Below, in pieces: positions 57,164 through 64,000 of a stretch of DNA of 64,000 bases. Every line of letters starts with the position of its first letter. The stretch's first letter is position 1. The position numbers and the translations under genes are program-made. Origin of the DNA: an uncultured Prevotellaceae bacterium (GTDB lineage: Bacteria > Bacteroidota > Bacteroidia > Bacteroidales > Muribaculaceae); contig ONIL01000003.1 in the NCBI GenBank assembly GCA_900317835.1, forward strand, positions 1 through 64,000. Direction: 5' to 3'. The notes under the pieces were generated by a model. It searched no databases. It was not told where the DNA came from and saw only the letters and a program-made list of their open reading frames with translations.

Positions 57164-58906
57164 CTAGAACAAGTTGGTCAAGCGCGGGTTGATGCACACG
57201 CCCAATATCTTGTCCTTGTTGCCATTGAAATTATAGACCTTGCCATCATTAGGGTTAAAGTAATACAGGCCAGTGGTGTAGGTTTTCTCGGTCGTCGCAG
57301 CGCGGAAACCGAAGTAAACGTAGTGTGTCTGGCTGTCCACAGCAAACTGGGTGGTGTAGACACCCTCGGCATCAGTCGTGTTGATGGGATCGGCCTCCAT
57401 TGTGATGAAATTGATGTACTTGTCATAGGTCACCGTCGCATTGTCGGCAGGAATCGAATACTGGGTAAAGCCCACACCGGGCGTGGTTCCTTTAGTCATC
57501 CACACATACAGGTAGCCCAAGTCCTCATCGAGCGTGAAAGCGCGGGGTTGAGTGGTCTCGAGCACGATGGGATAAGGAACGGGCACACCCGTACCGGTCT
57601 TGCCGATGTCGCTGGGCTTGAAGCGGTAGATGCCGTTACCCGAGTAGTTCTTACCCCACCAGAACTTGCCACTGCGGTCAAGATAAAGCCCCGTATGGAT
57701 GGCACCATAGGCAATACCCTGGCCATAGTAACTCAACTGGTTGTTGACCACAAAGTAGCCCGCCGTGCTGCTGAAGTTGGTCTGCTCGGTCTCGCCACGC
57801 GTGGTGAGCGGGATGCGGCGGATGCCCGTGTTGCGGTCGGTATAATACAGATTGGTGCCGTCGGTGCAACCCTGGAAGGGGTCGTTAAAGGCCTGACCGC
57901 CCACATTGGTAATCATCACATTAGTGGTCAAGCCGTCGGCACTCATGACGGTTATCTTGCCGTCACCCAGATTGCTGGCCTCATCATTGATATAGTAGTA
58001 CTGCTTGCCGCAGTCCAGGATATAGATGTTATCCTGCTCGATGGTGGCACTGTCGGTCACTGTCTTCTCGGTAGCAAACACCAGCGTGGTGGGCATATTG
58101 CCCGAGCTCACGCCCATATCGAACGGTAGATTCTTGGTTCCAGCCGGCAACTGCGAGAGGTCCACTAGCTTGACAGCCATAATGTTACCGCCCTGGGTAG
58201 CATAATAGAGCGTGGGTGCGGGAATCGAGGAGCCCACCTGCACGTTGACATAGCTGTCCTCAAGGCGGCGGTTCTCGCCATTGATGTCAAACCACGTCTG
58301 CAGCGTGATCTTCTGCGACCCGATGTTACCGAATGTCAGCTTACCGGGGTTATCAATCGTGCCGTCGGCATGGCTGTAGCCCTCAAAGGTCGTGATCAGA
58401 TTGCCCTGACCGTCGCGGGTGCCCTCAGGGAAAGTCCACACATACTTGCAAGTCAGGTTCTCGGGGTTAGGCAACTCGATGTCGAGAAGCACATCCACAT
58501 CGTTGATGACCACGGGTGTAGCGCTCTGTTCGGCAACGCTCAGCACGGGAGCGATGTCATAGATGAGCAACGGATAGGTGCGGCTGCCCACTCCATCGAT
58601 TGTCAGCGTCACCTGATAGATGCCCGCCTTGGCATACTTGTGGGAAGGGTTCTGGTCGGTTGATGATGTACCGTCACCAAAGTCCCACGACACTTGCCCC
58701 GACTTGGAAGAAGTGTTGGTGAACTCGACGGTCGATACCACGTAAAAGTCCAAGCCATAACGGTCATCATCTACCCTGTAGGTGAAGTCCACATCCCTAG
58801 TGGGGAAGTTGTCATAGTCAGGTGTCTTATCGACACATGACACGACAGTCATCACCATCAGGAGCAAAGATGCTATTTTATTGAACGTCTTCATCATTTC
58901 CTTCAT
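57164..58906 (-). CDS. PKD-domain surface lipoprotein (SusE/F-position protein)
   Basis: 580 residues; signal ending MTVVSC-V, so lipid-anchored. The start is MKEMMKTF at 58906; the internal Met at 58897 or 58894 is equally possible. A PKD domain at ~38-120 (STVEFTNTSSKSGQVSWDFGDGTSSTDQNPSHKYAKAG) is followed by a second Ig-like region, then a propeller-like body (~230-580) with DRNTGIRRIPLTT, GKFWWGKNYSGNGIYRFK and HYVYFGFRAAT. By position it is the glycan-binding lipoprotein of the SusCD system. Spacing to neighbours is about 10 and 36 bases. Confidence 0.78.
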   Translation of the reverse strand: MKEMMKTFNKIASLLLMVMTVVSCVDKTPDYDNFPTRDVDFTYRVDDDRYGLDFYVVSTVEFTNTSSKSGQVSWDFGDGTSSTDQNPSHKYAKAGIYQVTLTIDGVGSRTYPLLIYDIAPVLSVAEQSATPVVINDVDVLLDIELPNPENLTCKYVWTFPEGTRDGQGNLITTFEGYSHADGTIDNPGKLTFGNIGSQKITLQTWFDINGENRRLEDSYVNVQVGSSIPAPTLYYATQGGNIMAVKLVDLSQLPAGTKNLPFDMGVSSGNMPTTLVFATEKTVTDSATIEQDNIYILDCGKQYYYINDEASNLGDGKITVMSADGLTTNVMITNVGGQAFNDPFQGCTDGTNLYYTDRNTGIRRIPLTTRGETEQTNFSSTAGYFVVNNQLSYYGQGIAYGAIHTGLYLDRSGKFWWGKNYSGNGIYRFKPSDIGKTGTGVPVPYPIVLETTQPRAFTLDEDLGYLYVWMTKGTTPGVGFTQYSIPADNATVTYDKYINFITMEADPINTTDAEGVYTTQFAVDSQTHYVYFGFRAATTEKTYTTGLYYFNPNDGKVYNFNGNKDKILGVCINPRLTNLF

Positions 58907-58916
58907 CTTTTAAGGG

Positions 58917-59966
58917 TTAATTCAATGTCACTTCTTTATTATCGGTCGTTACACCCACCTTGCCGTCGGTGTCATACACGCGGAACTCGGGTTCCAGATA
59001 ATAGGTGCGCGAGAAGTTCACGGTGTAAGCCTTGTCAGCAGTGTTGTAGATCCACGACGTGAAAGGTATTGTCTCGATCATGCTCTTGAAATAGGGCATG
59101 TACTGGCGGCGCACAGTCGTGATCTTGCCACCCGTGTCGTCGCTATAGCGCGAGAAGAGCCAGAACGACGACTTGTAAACCGGTTGCACATTCACACCCG
59201 ACGGAGCGGCACTCTCGTCGTCAATCTCATGATAAACGGCCTTGCCATCCTCGCCAATGGTGATGTAATAGTAGTGGTCCACCTCGTCGGTAGTGTACCA
59301 GGCGTTGGACTTGTCGGCTGAAACCGTCTCAGTCGGGAAATCGATGCCGTACTGGGCATTCAACTGCTCAAACAACTCGATGGGGAAGTCGTAGTTGATA
59401 TAGACGTTGCGCAGGTCGTTGTAGTAGGTGCTGTCCTTGGTCAACGCATTGACCATGTAGGAAGTGAACTCCTGCTGGAACGTCGGTGGATAGTAACTGT
59501 CAAACTTCTCCTGATCCCACTCCTCGGGATTTACCCAGGTCACGGGGGCCAGAGTACGCGATGTCGGGAAACTGTCGGTAAGGACGTACTCATATCCGTC
59601 CCATTCGGCCTTGCTGTGGGGATAGGTGGCCACCATCTGGCTAGAGCGTACGGTATCGGTCAACGAGTAGGTCTTGGTATAGGCCAGCGACGTGGTCAGC
59701 TTACTTGTTGCGGTGGCACTCTGCTCACGCTTGATCAGGCACCACACCTCGCTGTGGTCGATGGCCTTCTCGCTAGTGGTGTAGTACTTGCCCTTGAACG
59801 TGGCATAGCGACCTGCCTTGACTACGGTAGAACCCTGCTCCCAATCCACGGTGGGCAATATCTGACCAAGTTCGCCATTGTCGGCAAAGGGGTCATGTAT
59901 TGCACACGATGCGGTGAGCAGTGCCATCATGGCTATCAGTCCATATATTCTATATCGTTTCATCAT
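58917..59966 (-). CDS. Surface lipoprotein following SusD
   Basis: 349 residues from MMKRYRIYGLIAMM; the frame opens at a TTG three codons earlier. The signal ends LLTASC-A. The protein is rich in Tyr, Thr and Asp with beta-type segments (YYTTSEKAIDHSEVWCLIKRE, YKSSFWLFSRYSDDT) and ends in strands. It resembles lipoproteins that follow SusD in Bacteroidales, but no named domain is recognised. Probable glycan-binding or assembly partner of the SusCD complex. Confidence 0.68.
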   Translation of the reverse strand: MMKRYRIYGLIAMMALLTASCAIHDPFADNGELGQILPTVDWEQGSTVVKAGRYATFKGKYYTTSEKAIDHSEVWCLIKREQSATATSKLTTSLAYTKTYSLTDTVRSSQMVATYPHSKAEWDGYEYVLTDSFPTSRTLAPVTWVNPEEWDQEKFDSYYPPTFQQEFTSYMVNALTKDSTYYNDLRNVYINYDFPIELFEQLNAQYGIDFPTETVSADKSNAWYTTDEVDHYYYITIGEDGKAVYHEIDDESAAPSGVNVQPVYKSSFWLFSRYSDDTGGKITTVRRQYMPYFKSMIETIPFTSWIYNTADKAYTVNFSRTYYLEPEFRVYDTDGKVGVTTDNKEVTLN

Positions 59967-60005
59967 AGTTGTCAACTATATTAACTATTATCTAATAACT
60001 ATTAA

Positions 60006-61925
60006 CTACTCTTGGGTCAACGAGGTGACTTCACCATAGTTGTGAGCCCAGATCATGGGTTCCTGCAACCACTTGTAGTTCTTGTAGGCCCCCAGGCGCT
60101 CAAGTTCAGGTCGGTTGTACTTCTCCTCAGTCTCAGGATCATAGTTGATGCGCTGGATCCAGGTGTTCTCCTTCTGTTCCTCGGTCAAGCCGTCAATCCA
60201 GTAGGCGGCATACAGATTGTAGGGCCTGCGCAACGTCGGATAGATGATTTCCTGGTTGTCACCAATGCCGTAGTGGTTGCGGTTGTTGCTGTAGTGGTAA
60301 CGGCGCATGTCGGTCCACTGCTCAGGCTGCAGGTACATGGCAATGTACTTCTGCTGCATGAGGTCACTCAACGAGAATTCGCTGGGATTGAAGAACCAGT
60401 GCTTGTTGCCGCGGTCGGTCACCTTGTGGACAGCAGGCGTGCTGCTCGTTCCACGGAAGTAGTCCTCGTTGTCGAGGAATGCAGCCACCTGACCCTCCCA
60501 GTACTCGGCAGCCTGATAGCCGGGCTTGCCGCCAGCGACTGCATTACCAGGATACTTGTTGTCGGTATTGGCATTGTAATTCTCGTTGGGATAGTTGCGC
60601 AGGAACGCGTCGAGATGCCTCTGGATGTTCCATTGCGTGGCCTCTTTAGCCAGAGCGCATGCCTCGGTCTTGTTGCCCATCCAGTACATGGCCTCGGCCT
60701 TGATGAAATATAGTTCCTCCATCGTGAAGATGGGGTTGTAGGCATCAGCTGCGCCAGCGTAGGCTCCCATGTACAAGTTGGGATAGTTGGCGATCTTATA
60801 GGACGTTCCCATGCCGATGTTGTTCTCCAGGTAACGCATCTTGATGCGCTCGCTGGCCACCGAGGGGCTTGCAGGACCCGTGCGGGCAATCATCAGCAGT
60901 CCGCAGCGCGGATCGTTGGCAAAGCCGTCGTGGGCACCCTCGGCATTAAACATGCCGCAGGTCATCTCGTTGTCGGGCTTGCTGATACCCATCAAGTCCA
61001 CCATGAAGAACTTGCTCGGGATAGCGCTGCCCAAGAGGTTGCCACGTGACTCCCACGAGTTGATGACAGGCTGGGCGACGCTCCACACGGCGTTCTGTGT
61101 GCCCGTGCCGCCGTCCCAGTAGTAGCGGGGCTCGTTGCCGAACCATGGCTCGCGGCCGCCCTGATAATCAAACACATCACCCTTGCGCCACTGGTTGATG
61201 GCGGCATCGGCAGCGTCGATAATCTGCTGGCACATCGCAGGGCTGCGGTCCACATTGGGGATATTGCGCAGCAGCAGACGGGCCTTGACAGCATAAACCA
61301 GACCTTTCCACTTCTCGAGGTCGCCACCATAAACGCGGTCTTCCTTGGCCGTGAGCGGCTGGTTGTCGGGGTTGTTGATTATCTCGGGATTCTCATACAT
61401 CTTGATGAGTTCATCGCATTCCTGCATCATCCAGGCATATACCGATGCCTGCGTGTCATAGGTTGGTGCGATGCTCTCATAGGCCTCGCTGCGAGGCATA
61501 TCGCCAAAGGCGTCGGTCGTCAACTGGGTCGACATCAACATGATGGTGCGCCCTATGAGCTCATAATTGGGCGAATTGATGGCCTGGGAGTTCTTTACCA
61601 GATTCACCGTGTTCTTGCCTATATCATAGAAATGGCGGCGCCACATCGGGTGGCGGTTCATCGTCAGCATCTCCCACTCGCACTTGTAGCTGTAGGCGCC
61701 CACCGAACTCTTGCCGCCGGTGGTAAGCATTTGGGAGAAGTAGGCGTAATATTCGCTATGGTCATAGACAATCTGCTGGGCATAGTAAATGATGACGGGC
61801 AGACCGTCCTTGGCCTCGATATCATGGGCCCTGTCGGGGTTAACGTTATCGTCGAGGATATCGTTGCAGCTCACCGACACCAGGCCAACCAGCATTAACA
61901 ATGCTAAAAATTTGATCTTTTTCAT
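60006..61925 (-). CDS. susD: SusD/RagB-family nutrient-binding lipoprotein (SusD-like_2)
   Basis: 639 residues; signal ending LVSVSC-N, then DILDDNVNPDRAH. Repeated TPR-like helices with the SusD-like_2 features TTDAFGDMPRSEAY, DEL and KGLVYAVKARLLL, plus EELYFIKAEAMYW. It caps the SusC channel at the cell surface and presents the glycan. The gap to susC is 17 bases and to the following lipoprotein 39 bases. Confidence 0.93.
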   Translation of the reverse strand: MKKIKFLALLMLVGLVSVSCNDILDDNVNPDRAHDIEAKDGLPVIIYYAQQIVYDHSEYYAYFSQMLTTGGKSSVGAYSYKCEWEMLTMNRHPMWRRHFYDIGKNTVNLVKNSQAINSPNYELIGRTIMLMSTQLTTDAFGDMPRSEAYESIAPTYDTQASVYAWMMQECDELIKMYENPEIINNPDNQPLTAKEDRVYGGDLEKWKGLVYAVKARLLLRNIPNVDRSPAMCQQIIDAADAAINQWRKGDVFDYQGGREPWFGNEPRYYWDGGTGTQNAVWSVAQPVINSWESRGNLLGSAIPSKFFMVDLMGISKPDNEMTCGMFNAEGAHDGFANDPRCGLLMIARTGPASPSVASERIKMRYLENNIGMGTSYKIANYPNLYMGAYAGAADAYNPIFTMEELYFIKAEAMYWMGNKTEACALAKEATQWNIQRHLDAFLRNYPNENYNANTDNKYPGNAVAGGKPGYQAAEYWEGQVAAFLDNEDYFRGTSSTPAVHKVTDRGNKHWFFNPSEFSLSDLMQQKYIAMYLQPEQWTDMRRYHYSNNRNHYGIGDNQEIIYPTLRRPYNLYAAYWIDGLTEEQKENTWIQRINYDPETEEKYNRPELERLGAYKNYKWLQEPMIWAHNYGEVTSLTQE

Positions 61926-61942
61926 AGTCGTTGGCCTCCTGT

Positions 61943-64000
61943 TTAGAACGTTGCTTTAAGCGTGAAATTGAAACTGCGCGTGCTGGGCACATTGTAGTTG
62001 TCGATGCCGGCGCCACCGGTACCACCAGCCGTCGATGCCAGCACGGCGGGATCGTTGCCGCGGTACTTGGTCAACAGGAACAGGTTGCGGGCCGTGGCCG
62101 TGAGCGACAAACCCTTGACGGGCCAAGTGCGCTTGAAGTGCTTGCCGAAGTCATAACTCAGCGTCACATAGCTCAAGCGAATGTAGGAACCGTCCTCAAT
62201 GAAGTTGGACGAGACGGTGGAATAGTAGGTATTAATAAAGTAGGAGTCAAGCACGATGGGGGTCGTGTTCTTGACATAGGTTGTCGTTCCATCAGGACCG
62301 GGCACAGCCTGCACACCATCAATGATGTACTCGCGGTTGCGGTAACGGTCATACAGGCTACTCATGCCGTTGGTGATCTGGCTGCGGCCTGTCACGTTGA
62401 TCACGTCACCGCCCTTGCGGCCGTCGAGCAGGAAGGACAGTGTAGCGTTCTTGTAACGCAACGTGCTACCCACACCCAGCAACCAGTCGGGCTCACGATT
62501 GCCGATGTAGAGACCCTTGGCACTGTCGATAATGGGATAGCCGTTCTCGTCACAGATGATTTTACCATCCGGGTCACGCACGTAGTCCTTACCCGAAATA
62601 CCCGTCGATGACTCATGCAGGCGGGCAACGGGGAAGATGTCACCATACTGGGTGCCTTGAATCTCGGTCAACTCGTTAGGCAGGTAGAGCACCTTGCTGC
62701 GATTGAACGAGAAATTAGCAAATGCTGTCCACAAGAAATCGGTAGCCTTGATAATATCCTGGTTGAGTGAAATCTCCATACCGTGGTTCTTGAGGCTACC
62801 CTCGTTGCGGGTCTGCAAGATAGTGCCCGAGGCTGGCGACACACGCACACTCACAATCTGGTTATCGACCGTTGTGGAGTAGTAGGCAATGTCAAGGCGG
62901 GTCCAGTTCCGGAAGAAGCGCAGGTCGGCGCCAATCTCCCAGGACTTGGTCATCTCGGGTTCAAGGTCGATGGCACGAGACGTCGTGGGGTCAACACCAT
63001 AGCCCGCATCGGGGAAGAGGGTCCACTGCTTGTAGGTATCGGTGAACAAATAGCGGGGGCTATCCTTACCTACCTTGGCCCAGTTACCACGCAACTTGCC
63101 GTAACTGAACCAGTCATTGCTCAGATTGAACAACTCGCTGAAAATGACACCCGCAGTAATGGAGGGATAGAAGTAGTTGGTCTTGGAAGCCTGCCTGAAG
63201 GCCGATGAGCCGTCCATGCGGCCTGTTACCGACAACTGCGCCATGCCCTTGTAGTCAAAACGCAACTCACCGAAGTGGCCATACTTGTTGTACTTGCTGT
63301 GATAAAGCGTTGGGTGGTTGCTGATGAGCAGGTCACCATTGGTGAAGTCGGTGTTGTTAAAACTGTAGAATTCACCGCCCAGCTGGAAGTGCTCATTATA
63401 GATCGAGGACTCAAGGCCCTCGGTTTCCTTGTATTCCAGACCGTAGAGGGCACTCACCGTGTAATCCTCGGCAAAAGTGTGCTGATAGGTTGCCAGCAGC
63501 TGCATGTTGAGCAGCGAACCTCTTGAGGGCTGGAAACTGTAGGAACCGAATTTGGACTGCATGTCCGAAAGCTTGGTCTGCACATCCTCGGCATTGGGGT
63601 CGACCAGATCACCATCATAGATGCGGGGCACGGTGTAAGCGTCGTACATCGAGTAACTCTTGTCATAGCCCATCTTGCCCGTGAACACCAGATTCTTAAT
63701 AGGCTCGTAGCTGATCTGGCCATTGAGGACGAAGCGGTTTCCCTCGGTCTGGCTCCAGTCCATATAGCGGCCGAAGTAAGGGGACACGGCTCCGTTGATG
63801 CGCTCGGTATCAAGCAGGTTCTCCCAGTGGTCATAGTAGGCCCACCAGTTCACATGACCCTCGAGGGTACGATAGTCGCTCATGTCCTTATTGATGCCCC
63901 AATTGTAGATGGTGGACATCGAGTTGCCAAAGCCGCGGCTCGTGCGGTTCATGAAGTTGGCACTCAGTTGCACGGTCACCTTGTCACTGGGCTTATAGGA
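61943..64000 (-). CDS. susC: SusC/RagA-family TonB-dependent transporter, C-terminal part
   Basis: The reading frame is open to the end of the window (GTG at 63979 is internal), so the start, the plug and carboxypeptidase-like domains lie outside. The ~686 residues present are the beta-barrel: repeated strands such as LEYKETEGLESSIYNEHF, MAQLSVTGRMDGSSAFRQ, SWEIGADLRFFRNWTRLDIAYY and SLTATARNLFLLTKYRGNDP. The family ending is FNFTLKATF with a terminal Phe. It transports the substrate bound by SusD using TonB energy. Confidence 0.93.
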   Translation of the reverse strand, partial: SYKPSDKVTVQLSANFMNRTSRGFGNSMSTIYNWGINKDMSDYRTLEGHVNWWAYYDHWENLLDTERINGAVSPYFGRYMDWSQTEGNRFVLNGQISYEPIKNLVFTGKMGYDKSYSMYDAYTVPRIYDGDLVDPNAEDVQTKLSDMQSKFGSYSFQPSRGSLLNMQLLATYQHTFAEDYTVSALYGLEYKETEGLESSIYNEHFQLGGEFYSFNNTDFTNGDLLISNHPTLYHSKYNKYGHFGELRFDYKGMAQLSVTGRMDGSSAFRQASKTNYFYPSITAGVIFSELFNLSNDWFSYGKLRGNWAKVGKDSPRYLFTDTYKQWTLFPDAGYGVDPTTSRAIDLEPEMTKSWEIGADLRFFRNWTRLDIAYYSTTVDNQIVSVRVSPASGTILQTRNEGSLKNHGMEISLNQDIIKATDFLWTAFANFSFNRSKVLYLPNELTEIQGTQYGDIFPVARLHESSTGISGKDYVRDPDGKIICDENGYPIIDSAKGLYIGNREPDWLLGVGSTLRYKNATLSFLLDGRKGGDVINVTGRSQITNGMSSLYDRYRNREYIIDGVQAVPGPDGTTTYVKNTTPIVLDSYFINTYYSTVSSNFIEDGSYIRLSYVTLSYDFGKHFKRTWPVKGLSLTATARNLFLLTKYRGNDPAVLASTAGGTGGAGIDNYNVPSTRSFNFTLKATF

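Noticed and set aside
61931-62611. 226-codon plus-strand frame opposite susC
   Set aside because: An antisense shadow of a clear SusC barrel.

Overview
The window looks like chromosome from a gut-type member of the Bacteroidales, probably a Muribaculaceae or Prevotella-like lineage. This rests on the gene families present (SusC/SusD pair, DUF4270, DUF2027-Smr, DUF4492-CydAB, DUF6089-UppS-BamA-Skp order, OMP_b-brl type TonB receptors), on lipoprotein and secreted proteins carrying dockerin-like tails, and on repeated use of the Bacteroidetes sigma-ABfr promoter form (TTG near -33, TAnnTTTG near -7), which can be seen in front of at least fifteen transcription units. Coding is dense on both strands. 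Two tRNAs are present (Thr-CGT and His-GTG). I saw no rRNA, CRISPR array, insertion sequence or phage.

Layout. 1-2625: the 3' end of a BspA/dockerin surface protein, a 0.65 kb non-coding stretch holding an ATPase remnant, and a DUF4105 membrane protein. 2783-6115: secA. 6436-11839: a possible signalling module of ECF sigma factor, one-TM coiled-coil regulator, secreted protein with a carboxypeptidase-regulatory-like domain, and outer-membrane TonB-type barrel. 11974-17610: a hypothetical gene, tRNA-Thr, DUF4270 lipoprotein, a truncated GT5 glycogen-synthase-like protein, a Spy-like protein, nagA and tRNA-His. 17652-25587 (minus): a broken dockerin mini-gene, then the envelope-biogenesis cluster DUF6242-DUF6089-uppS-bamA-skp-skp-skp. 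25810-30844: ribD and prmC (minus), diverging from DUF4492-cydA-cydB (plus). 30935-47612: mostly housekeeping (CPBP protease, DUF2027-Smr, YgjP-type peptidase, trpS, FKBP isomerase, inositol-phosphatase family, Lrp, redox-dead thioredoxin-like lipoprotein, OPT transporter, OmpA/PD40 lipoprotein, UDP-glucose dehydrogenase-like protein, aquaporin, DUF4332).

47699-64000 (minus) is one long directional locus: susC (cut by the window end), susD, two surface lipoproteins (one with a PKD domain), a GHL10 glycoside-hydrolase-like protein with FnIII-like domains, a CotH-kinase-like lipoprotein, two tandem 459-aa paralogues and a NAGPA-type phosphodiester glycosidase. Four of these end in two dockerin-like Ca-binding repeats, although no cohesin is visible. 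The enzyme content suggests, as inference, capture and processing of amino-sugar or phosphodiester-linked glycans such as bacterial cell-wall material rather than a plant polysaccharide.

Most notable points: the ECF sigma/coiled-coil/OMP module, whose regulator gene has taken in a 28-bp palindromic repeat in frame; the cohesin-less dockerin proteins clustered behind SusC/SusD; a UDP-glucose dehydrogenase homologue lacking the catalytic cysteine; and a Gly/Tyr microsatellite-like loop inside BamA.
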